Source: Gymnorhina tibicen (lineage: Eukaryota > Chordata > Aves > Passeriformes > Artamidae). From it: a DNA stretch of 64,000 bases. The stretch is from contig VXAZ01001836.1 in assembly GCA_013399875.1 (NCBI GenBank), positions 682,001 to 746,000 of the forward strand, given 5' to 3'. The notes beneath the pieces were generated by a model. That model had not been told where the DNA came from. It was given only the letters and a program-made list of their open reading frames with translations, and did not search any database. The position numbers were made by a program, and so were the translations under genes. Below, piece by piece: positions 12,801-27,300 of this stretch (positions are counted from its first letter, which is position 1; each line of letters opens with the position of its first letter).

Positions 12801-15574
12801 TTTCACGACATTTCCTTTTCTTCTCTAGTTTCTTTCTTCTCCTAAAAAAAAAAATTGAGAACCTCCAAGGAAAGCTTACTCCTGAACTTAAATAGTCTGT
12901 TAAAATGAAAAGAAAAAAGCAAACCAAAATACAACCCAAAAAAACCAGATTAGGCAACAGCATAAAAAAAAAATCATTCTTTTACATCTTGCATGAGGAT
13001 ATAATAGGTATACCACTTAGTGTCATAAGAGAGCATCAAGCTCTTAAAAACCTGCTAAATATCAGCCCTGTTAATGTGGAAGAAAACTTAATAATTCTGG
13101 ACATCCAGGATACATCTGCAATTTGGTTGTATAAGTAGAACTGAACAACGAATTTGATTGATAATATCTTTGTACTGTTATTAGAAACTAGGAAATCCTA
13201 AGGGGACAAAAGCATTGAAACATTTTCCTAGCCAGACTTGATCTGAGTAGATTTTTTCATTGTGTCTAAAATTACTTTGAATTGTGTTGTTTCTTCCATA
13301 GCTTTCTCTGCAAGTTATGTACCTGCATGCATGCAAGTTAAGTCACAGACAGTGTTATAAAGAAGCAAAGAATCATGTTTATAAGCTCACTATAAGTCTC
13401 CATACTTTTTATTATATTTTGTTCCATGTAGGCTAATATGAGCTTGCTTTTTTGTGTTTGTTACATTTAAATCCATACAAAGCTTTCTCTGAGTCTTGCG
13501 TTTCCACTGAAAATTCTCCAGTAAGCATAAATCTTTGTAGTCTAGTCCTCTCACACATCTCTTCTTGTGGAACATAAGAGACTTCCTTTGAAAGGGAAGA
13601 TTTCTCTAGTGCTTGTTTTCTTTGACCTTTTTCCCTGTGAATTGTATCATGCAGGGGACACTGGGCTTTCGTTTCAGTTTATCTGCAGAGCTACATTTAG
13701 AGCTAGCTGGGAAGACAATCATCATGTCCTTGTGTTTCTTCTACTTCTGACTAGACATCCATTTCCAGTACCCCTGTGTCTACATCACAGGACCCCCTTT
13801 CATTTCATTTTTTTAATACACAGTATTTTGGTGTTTCTGAGTTGCAGGGTTATGGCATGAGACAGATTTTCCAAGAGAAAACATGGGAACATCCAGCTTA
13901 AAAGCTGAGGAAGTTCTTGATGTGTATTCAGAAGACGTAAAGACTATAACAGGAAGAAGGAAGAGCTCTGGCAGTTCATATGTTTCGATATGAACCTTGT
14001 TCTAACAGTGCTTAACCACGTCCCTTTACACTTCTGAAAAGTGTAGTTGGGGAGAAAGAGACTTGAGTTGTTTTGACTGATACTCTGCATGTGATGAAGT
14101 GTACATGGAAGCAGAAGGAGGGAAAAATAAACATGCAGCCTTTCATGGAACAACATATTTATATCAGTTAGTAAAAGCAGCACATCTGGACCTTTTGTAT
14201 CATTCTTTTTGCTCCGTGTTCTTCAAAAATAAAATTCATTGAAGAGGCAAAATGGACTAGAGATTATTCAGGTTTCAAATGAGATGGTGATGGAGAATGG
14301 AAGGATTAGTTAGATGTTCTCCTGACCAATGTTATTTAGAAGAACTAAGACCAGGGGTAAGGCAGCCTCATTTCACCTGAATATTGCCTATGTTTACTTT
14401 GCTAAAGAAAACAAATGGAACAAACAAGCTGTAAAGTCTGAGGATATTTTCTTTTGGGAAGTCATCCTTTTTCCCCATCAAGACTTTCAGCTGTATCGTC
14501 AGCTGACTATGCTGAGTCTGAGTATTGACAACAAAGGAAAATGTTGCTGGTGAATATGAAGCAATGTTGATCTGTTGCTGAGAAGAGACTCTGTTGGGTT
14601 TTTCCAATCACAATTGATTTCTTTGAAGGGGAGGTAGAAGAGATGGCTGAAGAAAGATAATGAAGTGTCTTGCTATTTCTAATAAGGATAGTAACAAGTA
14701 TCTTTGAGCAGATAATAGAACTAACTTCTAAGCTTTCCTGCCTGATTTTTTTTGGTTTTTTTTACTCCTTGAAGTTCCAGGTACTACGGAAGTGGCACAA
14801 AAGCCAGCACAGTTTCCAAGCTGATTTAGCATCTATAATTGCTTAGAAGCAAGAACTGTGCCTTTGCTAGGTAGATATCAGAAGGAGTAAGAGTTACTGC
14901 TTAAAACTGCCGTGGAGGGGAAATATATTTAGAATGATAAGCAGGACAGAATATGAGGATACCTGTGGGTGGATGTTATCAAGACCTACCCATTTGCTAC
15001 GGAACACTATTTGAGTGGGGTAAAAAAAGCTGTGGAAAATACAGTTGAAGTGAAATTATGTTATCCTTCATGTATTAGGATATTTTTTAAGTCTTCTGAG
15101 AAGAAAATTTATTCCAGTCTTGCCTTTGAACTTTTGAATTGATTGAGCCAGATACGAAATAACTCTTATATTGTGTTTAATGTGCCTTCAGATGTGATAA
15201 ATTCCAGATACGATAAATTTCAGAGACACAGTCACTCGCAGATTAAGATTAAATTAGACACTTGAGAACATTAAATTGCCTTTTGGTAAGTGTGCTATAA
15301 TTGCTGCTCTGTTGAGTTTAGCATTCATTTCTAGATCAGTCTAGTATAGTGTAAATAAGGAACTGTTTACCTAAGAGGTTTCTAACATTTTGCCTTATAA
15401 AGTATGTATGGACAAAAGGAAAACTGAAAAAAGTAACCAGTATGTGTGTGTACATATATGTTTCATTTTAAAGCACTCATAATTAATATTTTACTCCAAA
15501 TCCATTGAATTCTCCAAGCTTCTGAAATTACGTATGTGAAAAAATCTCAAACACATTGAAGTATATAGCAATGT

Positions 15575-15588
15575 AAAAAAAAAAAAAA
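15575..15588. repeat. A14 homopolymer
   Basis: This is a run of fourteen A residues within AT-rich intron. There is no retrogene-like sequence in front of it. Confidence 0.95.
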
Positions 15589-18027
15589 TCAGATAGTGTC
15601 TTCTTGTTTTAGTAGTTGAAGTCAACAAAAGGTACTCTGTATTTACTATGATGTAATGTTATAATTTGAGTGCTGAGGCTACCAGACAAGACTAGACAAA
15701 GTGAATTTTAAAAATGCCATTCGAATTAAACTAGTCCCTTGATGCAGATCACTGATGGTGTTTTGGCCTTGCTCTTGACTCTTTAACACCAAGAGGTATT
15801 TCTAATGGCTGTGGTTAAGAGCTTTAAGCCCAGCTCTGCTAATGATCAGCTAACACCTGTTGTGGTGAAAAGCTATTTTAGTTGAACAGTCCCAGGATTA
15901 GTTTTATAGACCAAAATAAACCCTTGTCATATAGTTGAATGAATAGCTTTAGATTTTGGGAAAAGTATTCTGAATGTGTGGTCTAAACCTACTGAAATAT
16001 ATGGAATATTAAAGCAGTAGTGGAAAATGGCACTGTGCAAATGCTGATGTCTCAGCCAGTGCAGGAAAGCAAATCTTCTCCTCTGTCATTTTAATACTTT
16101 CAGGATTTCTGCCTGTGTCTCTGGTTTACCTGACTGACTATCAGACAATTTTTTAAAATCATGGTAACTTGAAGAGGCCTTAAAAAAGCCACAGGTGATC
16201 ACATGATTGACTCTGTAGCATGCCTGTCATGGCGTAACAACTCACTGAAACACCGAGAGACCTAATAAACAAAAATACAGAACTTCTGCTAATGCACTTC
16301 ATACAGGCTCAAGCACTGCTTTATTTTTTGTTTTGTTGTTACAGTGCAAAGGTCTTGGCATAATGCTCTAAAGGTGCCATGTAGAATTTATATTAGATGC
16401 TGTTAGGCAAGAAAGTATTTAAGACCTAACCAAGTAATAACACATTTTCCTCATGCAACACTGAAAAAGAAACACTAACACAGGACTTGGAATAATGCCT
16501 GAAATATAATTAATTTGAAGTGTATAATGCAAGTTGTGACATGTGAAAGAAAAAGAAGTAAATTATCCTTGTCTTGCTAGTTTTGCCCTAAGACTGTTAA
16601 ATCAATTAGTAATCTGTAACTCCAAAGACTGCATATTGTTGGTTTTTAAGTTAGAGTTGTCAAAGTCATATGGAAAAAGATGCTTTTGATTGCTACCTGA
16701 AATTACTGTCCACTTCACAGAAAAAGGCAGAAATTTTGAAGACAGTTGCTCATGTGTTGATGTATATACACTTCTAATTTGCAGGATTAGTTGATAATAT
16801 TTTGATTTTTTCTGATCCAAAACTCTTTTAGAATGACTGGAAGTGTAGGACAGATTTCCACGTTTAGTGGAAGTGTGAAATTAAATAGATATGTCAAGGC
16901 ATATACAGCACAGGTTTTGATAGCTGTTAAAACATACCAACAGGGCCTGTGATGTTTGTTTGATACCTGAGCAATTCTTTTGACCTTGAGGAGGAAAGAT
17001 GTAGTACAAAAGGAGTACAGTACACACTGATGTGAATATTCTTTCCATTTAGATTTTTTTTTAATAGAAATAAAAACAACCAAAAACCAACCTGCAAAAT
17101 CTGTTGGCCTTTGTCATGCTAGGCACTAGATTTTCTGCCTAAATTAGACTATCTTTTCTTCTCTCCCTTTCTGCTAGCCACTGAACATATCCACTGTCAT
17201 AGTATTTATGGAAGCTTTGCATTATTAAGGTATAAAAATATTATTGTCTTTGTTTGTGTCCTGTATCTCGTTTGTGTTGCTCTCCAAGGACATAATTATG
17301 CCAAATAGGGTTAGAATTCGTCAATTTGAAACAAGAATCATCTGGAAATGTAATCCTAATGTAATTTTTTTCTTGTTGGGCCTTAGAAAATATGAAGGTG
17401 TTCATAGCTAGTAAAATGAGACTGGAGAATATACAGTCTAATTGCTTGTGCCTAAAGCAGTCCTAATGTTTCTAGAAATTATTTATCTGAAGGTTTGCTG
17501 TCAAACAAATTAACAGATGCCCCAAATTTGGTTTTTTCACATTAGTATGTTGTATCCAATTATTTACACATGCAATCAAATATTTCTTGTTTCATAAATT
17601 CAAATATTTCATAATACTTAGAAAGGTGAGGAATTTATAGGTGCTCAAAATGCCATCCTGTGTAGTGGTGAAGATTCCAAAATTATTATTTGGGGATGTT
17701 GTCTGCAGTGCCAGTGATTATGGATGACAGAAGCTGAAAAGAGAGGATGGTTTGAAATAATTTACTTCATCATCCAATTTGTTTGTTCCGAAGTTAACCA
17801 CTATTGTTTGTTTAGAACTATCATGTACTCAAGATGTTTTATATAAATTGGGGATTGTACTGTGGATTCCATGAGGAGAAGTCTCCTGTAGAAGCAGTAA
17901 AGTCAGTAGGCTTAGATTCAATGTCTTGTGTTTTGTTGCTACCTCTTCCAGTTTCCTGTCCAAGAGGAAATCTTTATTGTCTGTCTGGTTATATTTGCAT
18001 TTTGAACCTAAAGTGAAGTTGTCATGC

Positions 18028-18028
18028 N
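18028..18028. other. Ambiguous base (n)
   Basis: A single unresolved base lies within CATGCnTGCAG. It is in intron and affects no coding call. Confidence 0.99.
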
Positions 18029-20927
18029 TGCAGTTACATAAAAATACATATAGAAGTTTACATACAATAATTATATATCATTACACATAACAGGAAAGTC
18101 TTGGGGGTAGCACTGAACTAAGGATAGTGGTGTATCAAAGACAAAACCTTTTTATTGTAATTACTATTCAATGTCCTGCAATTCTGAATGCATTTTTAGA
18201 TTTATTGGAAATTCCATTTCTGAGTATAAAGAGCATAGGTACTGTGATAATTGCAAAATAGAAATTTTTAATTTAAATATAGCTACAAGGAGATAATAAT
18301 TCCTTTAGCTGGTTGCTAAGTAGTTTTTTGCATTAAAATATTTATATTCACCAGCAAAACAGCAATCCTTTCACACATACGTTAAATCAGCTTAAACATC
18401 AAATACTACTTCTTGTCCAGTTAAATATGCCTATTTAGAAAACAGTAATGAATTTTAGTTGTTTATTTATTTGGGGGTTTGTGTATATGCATAGTTATTA
18501 TGGTTTCCTCTTTAATTTGTGGTCACTGAAGGACTGGTAAACTGCTGAGTGTTGTGATAAGAATAAAAACACTGCTAGGAGGAATTTAAGCTCTATGAAA
18601 CCTCAGTGTCATACATTTGCTCGTGATGCTATACAATCAAATCTTCTTTTGATTCCTATTTATTTTAAGATCTTTGGGATGGGCATGTACAGCAGAATAG
18701 GTATGAATACTTGACTTGAACAAAGCTACTTGATCTGTTTGAGCAAACAGGAAATTTTTACATGTTCCTACACTAAGCAGAAAAGCCAAAAGTGGTCATA
18801 CTGACTGGCTTGTTTTGTTGCCAAGCCATGGTTCTGCTGCTTAATTGCAACTAGAAATTTAGGATTTTTCTTGCCCTCTTGATACTTGCGCTTTTCACTA
18901 AAACATAAAAAGTGCACTGGTTTTGGAAACCACTTAGTCACAAATGTACTTTATTTTACCTTACAGGGTTCTAACAGAATTATTGTTTAAAGTTACAAAT
19001 CCCATTTCAACCAGATGCTGCCAGCACTACTGCAGATCATCTGTGTTTGAGCTTGATTAGTAGAGGAGTTAATATTTTAAGGACTTTTCTCAAAATTTCT
19101 AATATTTTTGCTTCCCTCTGGACTTTGGATTGCCTTAATCTTTCTCAGGCAATTGAAAACAGTTTCATAAAGTTCATCTAGCTACTTTCCAGGGCAGAGT
19201 TTTCTGTACATACTATTTTCCGTAAGTGCAAGGAGTATCTTTTATGAAATACTATTCTGTTGAAAATATGTGGATTTAACGTAAGGAAGTTTTTCCACAA
19301 TAATGTGGCATCTTTCAGGTTTGGTTATTTTTAATTTTACTTCATTTTGCTTTTTTGGTCACCAGTTTAGTGTTGGGAGAAATTTCCAAAAAATTTCCCA
19401 TTAAATAAGTGTCATTTGAACATGAATTTTTGGAAGAAAAGCTTACGTTACTTATACAGAAACTTAAGTATCAGATTATTTGGATGAGAATAACGTGGAA
19501 AAAAAAAACCACATTCTCCCTAGTATCATACTGATTCTCTCCTCTTGTTCTTAGGACTGAATTCCAGAGAAGTTTTTATGTCAGTGAATTTTTTGCTGTG
19601 TACATAAAAACAAATAAAACACTTGTAAGTTAGCTTTCAGTAATAAAGTCCTTCACCAGAGATTAACAGATATGTGTACAGGGCAAACATACCTTTTCCC
19701 TGTTCATGCCTCAGTCATACATCTCCAGCTACTAGGTTTTTTATGTACTTACCTGACTATTCTGCAGGATATAGAATGTGGAAAAGAAGCCATGGTATGG
19801 CCTCATTTTACAGAGAAGCATTGATTGGGTTATGATGTTGCCATTTTGCCTTTGGATGTGTTGAAGAAATAGGGGTTTCATGTTAATTATCTGAATGAAT
19901 TACTGAAAATCATTGAATAAAGATATATGTGGTTATATGAAGCAAGACTGTTGATAAGTAGACATGAAGTAATCCACATGAGTAATTTGAAAGTCTTAAT
20001 GTGTGGTTTTTTGGAAAAGCAAAAAAGAAAGCTCCTGAAGTATGTTAACTGAAATGGATAATATAAGGGAACTAAAAAGGAATGTTTTTTCTTTTTTTTC
20101 TCTAAATCTCCCCCAGTGTTTTTGTGCTTGTTTGTAACTTAAAATATGTTAGCAAATAACCCGAGCCGAATCTAAACTAAGGGTCATATCTTTGGAGGGA
20201 CGACAGAGGAACAGAGCAATCCCCAGGGTGCCTCATGCCTGTGACTTCAGTTAAGTAATTTCACCACATCCTGGCAGTTTGGCTAATAAGCAGAATATTT
20301 TTGGTTCGCTGATGGACTGATGTGCAAATTCTTGGGAATTCCACAACTGGTTGCAATTAAAATTGCTCAATTTGCAAGTCCACTTTCAGATGATAGCTCC
20401 ATCATAGCAGTCATAGTACTTTGCTAGGCTACTGATAGTTTATCAGTGAGCAAGCTTCAGGAGTAAAAGAATAGGCTTACTGTGTAGATTTATCAGAAGG
20501 AAAAATAAGAAAACATTAAAATTATTTAGAGCTGCACTTAACAAGAATCATCTTTACCTGTTAGAGGTTTTCTAGCATGTCTAATAAGCCTAAGTAAGGT
20601 CTTCCTGACTTCAATGTCAGGAGGAATTCCTATAGGAACTCCAACTTTTTTAAATAGTAGATGGAGGAAGGTAGAAGAGTTGGTCTGACCAATCTATACC
20701 TTCTATAAGTCATGACCAACTGATACAATTCTTTCTCTGTTTCCCTGACAGAAGGTAATAAGAGTGATCAGGGAGTGTTTCACACTTAGGTTAAATTCTG
20801 AATAATGAGGCTGAATCGTTCATTAATAGTACCTGATTTTTGGTTTGACAGAAATCTGTGGCTGGGTTTGATCTGGGTGTTACTACTACTGTGCACCTAT
20901 CTATCTCACAATTCAGGTGTTACTTGG

Positions 20928-21105
20928 AATCATAGAATGGTTTGGGTTGATAGGGATCTTAAAGGCCATCTTGTTCCAACTGCCCGGCCATGGGCAGGGA
21001 CACCTTCCACTAGACCAGGTTGCTCAAAGCCCCATCCAACCTGTCCCTGAATACATCAAGGGATAGGGCATCAATAAATTCCTTGAGCAATCTGGAACAG
21101 GTTGA
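20928..21105 (-). mobile_element. CR1 LINE 3' fragment, - orientation
   Basis: The + strand begins AATCATAGAATGGTTTGGG, which is the reverse complement of the CR1 terminal tail. It continues with the usual complement phrases GCCATCTTGTTCCAACTGC and CACTAGACCAGGTTGCTC, so the element points to the left. Its 5' part decays at about 21105 after a CTGGAACAGG block. It is a dead fragment only, with no coding content. Confidence 0.88.
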
Positions 21106-23819
21106 CTGGAGAAGAAGTTTTGTTCCAAGAACAAACCTTGCCTTTTGTTCTTACATGGTAATGGGGATACTGTAAGTGTTGTACAATAATGGACTACTTT
21201 GTTAAGACTTGCAAGCATCATCTTGTTTCATTTGAATATCATATAAGGAAGATATATTGAATTAAATGTTATGGTTTGTGTAATACTTTGGTCATCTCCT
21301 TTTTTTACGTTCTGATATGATGGGAGAGGATGATATTGTTTGTAGGAAAAAATGTGTGGAAGAATTGGAGAAATAGTTTTCCCATGTGAAAATATTCTGT
21401 TCTGTGCAGAAAATGTTGCATAACCTTATTTCCTTTCATTTCTTCTCACCCTGTCTAATCTTCCTGTGTTTCTTTTTCTTTATTTTATTGTTTTTTTCTA
21501 AAGTAAGAACAAAGATGACTTGTGAAGATTCTCAATAGTGGTTTTGTTTCAGAATTATTTTGTTAATTTTCTTAGCTGCCTTTGGTGCAGTATAATGAAC
21601 TTTCAAGAATGTTGACAAAATTTGCATGATCTTGATTAAGTTTTTTTTTTTCCTCAGATGTTTTATTTTAACCTATAGTCCTATTAATAGAGTCTAGATT
21701 TAGCTTCAGGTGAAAATGTAAAGCTTTGGATCTTATGAGAAAGTATTTATTATCTGGAATATTTGGACATTTTGGGTATAAGATTAAAGCTTGCTTAATA
21801 GTTATGGTTACATGTTCTGAAACTATTCTTTACAGCCTTCAAGTATAAACAATTGTGCTCTTTATGCGTGTATTATTTTGTTTCTGTAGTGCTTTAAACA
21901 TTATAATTAGGCAATGAAAAGGTGAGCATTTGAATTCTGGCACAGGACTGCAAGCTTTGTGCAAGTATAAAATTACAAATGCTTCTTAAATAAAAACTAG
22001 GTCTGCTTCTCATTGTCTTGTGCAGTTGCAATGCTTTTTTTGTATCAATAAAACTGTTGGAAAATTAAAATTTTTCTTCTGTAATTTTACAGCAGGTATA
22101 CCTTTCATTTTGTTTCATGAATACCTTTAAAAAGCAGGATCATTATTCAAAATACTACTTGTCATTACTCCTGCAGAGGAGTGAAATGTAATTATCTCTG
22201 CTTGTCTTCCACCCTGTTTCTCTTCAGATTGCCTCCCTCCCTATTTGACTTTCTACACAGTTCATGCAGCATGCTTGCTTAAATCACTGCTTAGGTGGGG
22301 GTGTGGGAGGTACTTAGAGACAGAGGAGAGGCTCTCCTGGGCAGCTGGTTCTCCTGCAGAGTCAGATGCTGTGGACACAGAAGCTTTGTGCTCTGCCCTC
22401 TTTGGGCCACTTGCTAAGGTGAACCAGTGAGAGGACAAGGACTCTGCTGCTGGACAAGGGCAGTAATCAGACCTGAAAATATCTTTAGGAGCAGTATTAG
22501 CCAAGGCTTTTAGTTGTCATTGTTCTTTTGCAAAATAAATACTAGTATCTACCACCAGGTAGCACAGAAAAAAAAATCCCTTGAAGTAAAAAATTAAATA
22601 GCATGACAGAGTACTAATAGTGGAGAAAATAGGGGAAAGGGTAACCTTTCCCACAAAATAAGCTCTTACGGTAGTGTGAGAATTGTTCAAGTTTTTGCCC
22701 TAGCAACTCCTTAAGGTGTTTGATTTAGCAGCTACCTAGTATGGCTGCTAAAAAATAAATTCAGACACCAGTGTCCTGTGCTAGGAATGCCTTGCTTGTG
22801 TTTGTCTTAAGACCAAACAAAAATAGGTATTTGACTGAAGTTTGATGAAACAGGAGGGAGATGAGCTCTCAGAATTAGGACATATATCAGTTAACAGATT
22901 TAGTGATTATAGATTGTAAAAGGGCACTTGAAAGTCTATGGAATAGAGAACATTGTGATTGTGTTCCCGTAATTAATTTCAGGTCCTCAGAACGTAGAGG
23001 ACAGTATAGAAGCCTTTGGGTGCCTCTTAATCTAATACTGAGTAGAAGTCATGAAAGAGTTGGTGCAGAGATGCTTAGTCACAACGGGTGGGATTAGTTG
23101 AAGTGTTTGGCTGCAAGTGCATTCACACTGCCTTCGTTTATGTTTTCATTTGCTGTTGCCTCTCTTCCTATTGCAGTTTTGTTCGGACAAAATTTTTTTT
23201 AGATAGTTTCTTTCTGCTTCCTTTCCTTTGAAAACACTACGGAAAACAAAAGCCGATTACATGACAGAAATTTGTCAGGCATTAAACTCAAACCACAAGC
23301 AAAGTATGCTTTTTAATGCTTTGGGAGATCTTTGAGAGGAAAGAATAAAACCACTGGGTCTTTTTCTCCAATCTACAAATATCTATAGAGAAATATATTT
23401 TCTCAGAGAAGATGGATTTTATTTGCAGTGTCAATAAAATTAGCAAGGAAGCTTTTCTGCTCTTGCACTTTTCAGAAATGGTATATTCTGTCCAAAACCA
23501 TACTGGAAGGAGTCCAGGCACTCTGTAAATTATTGAGAGATACCAAAATTGTATAGGCTGCATGTCTTCTACTGGACTTTCCTGAAAATCAGTGGTTGGA
23601 GACTGGCACTAAGTTCCTGGCATCAGTGCAGCGTGTTCCAAGTGGTAACTTGGAATGATTTTAGGAAAGCTGCTTACATAGATTATTATTCAGTAGATTA
23701 TTTGACATCTACTGAAGTCAAAAATTCTTCCTGTTATTTTCAAGTCATGGCAAGTTCTAGATAAATTAATATTCTTCAGATTCATAGCAAATTCAACATT
23801 TTTCAGGTGGAAGTGCTGT

Positions 23820-23970
23820 TAACATGGGCATCAGGGCACCTTGCATATGAGAAGAGATCAAGAGAGAACTGGATTTGTTCAGCCTTGAGAAGTAGGACCC
23901 CTGCTGCTGTCTACAACTACCCAGTATGCAGGGGTGGAGAAGGCTGAGCCAGTCAGCCCAGGATCAAATT
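23820..23970 (+). mobile_element. Decayed internal CR1 LINE fragment, + orientation
   Basis: This is a diverged piece matching the end of CR1 ORF2 and the start of its 3' UTR. Recognisable phrases are CTTGCATATGAGAAGAG, GTTCAGCCTTGAGAAG and GTCTACAACTACCCAG. It lacks the 3' tail, so it is truncated at both ends. It lies about 310 bp before the splice acceptor of the TTC27 exon at 24278. The boundaries are approximate because of divergence. Confidence 0.7.
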
Positions 23971-24277
23971 CTTTGTTTTCCTTTGATTCTGAGTAGCCAT
24001 TTTAATTTGTGCAGTTTGGTCTATGCACCATATGGGTACATATAAACATAGCACTGCATAGCTGAGAAGGAGGAAGTGTTTTTGAAGGCCACTTTTTATG
24101 TTGAAAATAGATTAAGGTAATTTGTACAGCCCTCAGTTCATCAAATAAGTCCTACAACCGTATATTTGACTTTCAGACTAGGAAAAAGCATTCATGCTGG
24201 AGACCACTGCTAAAAACTTTACTGTCTTCAGTGTCTTTAAAAGTGAAGTAATGACAAAATGTTCTTTTTCTCTGCAG

Positions 24278-24391
24278 TGCTTGCTCTCCCAGCCAAAGTT
24301 CTGGGCCATTCAGACATCGGCGTTACTCCTTCGGACCAAACTGGAGAAAGGAAGTACTCGCAGAATGGAGCGGGCAATGAAGCAGACTCAG
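24278..24391 (+). CDS. TTC27: TTC27 internal exon 1 of 6 seen here (38 codons)
   Basis: This 114-bp exon is 38 codons in phase 0. It follows a pyrimidine-rich tract ending TCTGCAG and is followed by the strong donor GTAAGA. It reads [20 protein letters not shown] and continues through a KLEKGSTRR block to end AMKQTQ. I recognise this as the conserved segment of vertebrate TTC27 just before the TPR array. TTC27 is a TPR scaffold protein related to yeast Emw1. From general knowledge, and less certainly, the family has been linked to chaperone-assisted assembly of the U5 snRNP GTPase EFTUD2. The frame stays open 28 codons upstream into the intron (ATG at 24194) and 22 codons past the donor, which I regard as chance read-through. 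The exon is isolated: more than 24 kb of intron precedes it and 22.4 kb follows. The preceding coding exon was not found in the window. Confidence 0.95.
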
Positions 24392-27300
24392 GTAAGACTT
24401 CCGAGCTGCCTTATTATAATATGTAGTGTGTATATATATAATCAAACAGGCAGGAGTTAGGAGGTTCTGCAGTTCCTCCCTGCAAACTGTACAAGATAAT
24501 TTTCTAATTATGTCTCTAAATTAGATGTATAAACCACAAATCCTTCTGTATCTGCTAGTCCTGAGATAAGCTTATTACATACAAGTAATGAATCATCACT
24601 TTAAAAAACATTACAAGTTTTGGAAGATTGAAATTAAAATCTGTTTTTGTACCTCTACTTCCTGACTTACAGTCTGAGGAGTATATGTAGAGGTTGCTGA
24701 ATGTCAAGCTGCTACTGCTATCAAACTTTTAAATATTTTTTTTCTCAAGTAAATCATCTCTGTTAAGCACTGAAACTTGTAAATAGTCATTGGTATTGTG
24801 AGAACAAGAAAACACATTTGTGAATAAAGCAGCAATTCCAGTTTACCATTTTGATGTGACACTTGGTAATTAGTATTTTTATTGCAAGTTTGAGGCAGTG
24901 ATTAAGTATTCTTACTCCAAACAAAGAGAAGATTGTTTTTTCAAATACAAAAGAAGAAATGTTAAAATCCTGAAATGTGTCATCTAATAGGATTTCCTTT
25001 AAAAATAAATTTTCAAAAGAAAGGTCTGTAGGCTACATCAAGATTCTTTTAGATACTTTTTAACCTTCATATTACAGTTTCGTTAGCCCTTTGTCATCTT
25101 TGTACAGCTGAGTCTTGTTGTCACACATTAACAGCAAGCATTTGTATAGTCCATCAGGCAACAGTCCTGCTGGCTAAAGCAGCCAGGAATGTAAAAAATT
25201 ATCATTATGGTGCTATGTATTTAAATCCTGAAAAGCTGATATTTCATTTAAAATCATTATGACGCATAGGTCTTTGAAGGATTGCATCTTGGATGTGCTG
25301 CTGCATTTTTCTGCTGCTGATGAAGACATGGAGTTGCTATAGTGGAATTTCCTGTGGTCATTAGGAGACTGTCAGGGAAGCCAGGATTCCAGATCCGGGA
25401 GATGTAGAATCTGACGGCACTTGGGAAGTGATCTCAGGATCCCTGATGCCCCAAGCCATAAAACAGTTGGACTGCCTCCAACATTTTTGTCTAGCTTGAT
25501 TAAACCTGAGTACTGGAAGTGGTTCTGTTAGACAGTTTGACAGTCTCATGACAGAAGCCTTCATGAAGGGGTTCCCTTAGCAAGTACATTTATCTGACTT
25601 CTTGTGCTGCAACTGCAGTAATGCAAAGGATTTGATTAGCATGGGCTGTGACGTTTTGGGAGATGACCACACAGTAGACACAGACTCTGTGGTTTTAAAT
25701 ATTACGTTTCATCTTAGTATGTTTGTGTTTTCTTTCATTAAGCTTTCTAGTTATTTGGATATAATTGCATATTTGTGTTGATCTGACGGTAACAAGCTCA
25801 GTTTCCAAAAACAGTTAAAAGTTGTTTAATGATTTATACATCCTAAATTAATCAAATAACTTGAATAACTTTCTATTTAAGGTTTTCATTCCTGAGTTCC
25901 ATCAGATCAGAATTTTTTTTAACATCATTGTCTCTAACAGTTCTAAGAAGGAATCAGAAAACATATGATGAATTATGCTATTTTCATACATAGCACAAGT
26001 CATTTTTGATATATCATTTTCATGAAGATGCTGATGTATAATTTTCATTAGGATGCCAAAGAACAAGTGAGTTCTGCAGGTATTTATCAGTAGAAAATGG
26101 ATTACAAACCCACAGAATTTTCATACTAATGGATTTAATAGGTCCTTGTTTTACAATTTCATTATTTACTAGTTGAGATTGCTGTAGAAAGATTAGTTAT
26201 GGAAGATTAAGGGAGGGGGTGTAAATGTGATTGCAATATCAATCTTCTTAAGGAATTACAAAAATTCTCGTAAAAGAGCTTGAGTAAGACATGGTAAAAT
26301 CTTCTACATTACTTTAGAGCTGTTTGAAAAGCGTGAGCCATTATGGCATGAGCCATTATAGGCTTTGACTTAGTGATGCTGGGACTCTCCTGTCTTATTC
26401 TACTGTAATTTTTCTTCCTTTCCCCATTTCCACCCTCACCTGCTTCTGTGCTGGGTCTGCAGCTGATAAGCATCTTTTTAAATGAGTATTGCTGAGTAGG
26501 CATATGCTGCTTTTCAGCCCTAAAGCAAACCCAGCTACACTGTTGGTTTGTCAAAGAAATCATTTTTCAACTTCTTTTGTACGACTGGCTATGTCTGTTT
26601 ACATTATTTTAATTACTTGAAAATATTTGTAACTCTTTTTGAAATGAGGCCATATTGGTTAAATTTAACTGCCAGACTCCAAATATTAAATATATCCCTA
26701 CTTTATGCCAAACAGTTTTTGTAAATTTTTTAAGTCATTTTTTTTCTAACTGGAAAACTTCAAGAGGAATTGGAATGATCATTTTCAAACCTTTTTCTGG
26801 TAATTTTAAAAATCTGAGCTACAGATAATGTAGTCTTTGGAACATTAAACTTAAAATGATCATTCTGGGTACTCTGGAATGTACTTCAGCTAGTAGCTAA
26901 TTGCAAGTGAGGAGGAGATACTTTTTTCCTTAACTTCTTCTGGATACTACGGGTTGTCTCTGTCCAGTTTTTGCTTAAATGAGGTTTGGATCTGCAAAAC
27001 TAAGGTTAAAGATTTCTAAATCCAGTACTTCTTTCAACCATTTTTCTAAGAAAAGGAAACAGTGTTTGAAAGCTAAACCAGTTATTTTACATTCCACTAG
27101 AATATTTAGTCATGACCAGTGTAACATATAGAGAAGTACAGATCCAGGTACTGCCAACTAAAATATGTCTCTGGATACAATATGATTTTTTTAAGGTTGT
27201 ATGATTGTTTTTCTTCCATTTGGGTGAAGGTCAAGGAGGGTGAGAAGTACTAGGGTGGAAAGAAAAGTGGGAGGGAGAAACAGGAACAAATGGAGGTAGG

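Larger units (their letters stand above)
1..24277 (+). other. TTC27: Intron of TTC27 (5' end outside window)
   Basis: This is non-coding sequence upstream of the first recognised exon. I see no TTC27 exon, no other gene and no RNA gene in it. It holds CR1 fragments at 9603-9832, 20928-21105 and 23820-23970, a (TG)9 run at 2121, a pyrimidine tract at 5590-5620, an A14 run at 15575, a 21-bp palindrome at 9008-9028 and an ambiguous base at 18028. The rest is AT-rich sequence with only short open frames. It is assigned to TTC27 because the exon at 24278 is internal to the protein, so transcription must pass through the sequence before it. A short unrecognised exon cannot be excluded. Confidence 0.75.

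Noticed and set aside
1..24277. Search for earlier TTC27 exons
   Set aside because: No segment ending with the expected conserved sequence before CLLSQ was found. This was an eye scan only; a tBLASTn of bird TTC27 would be decisive.
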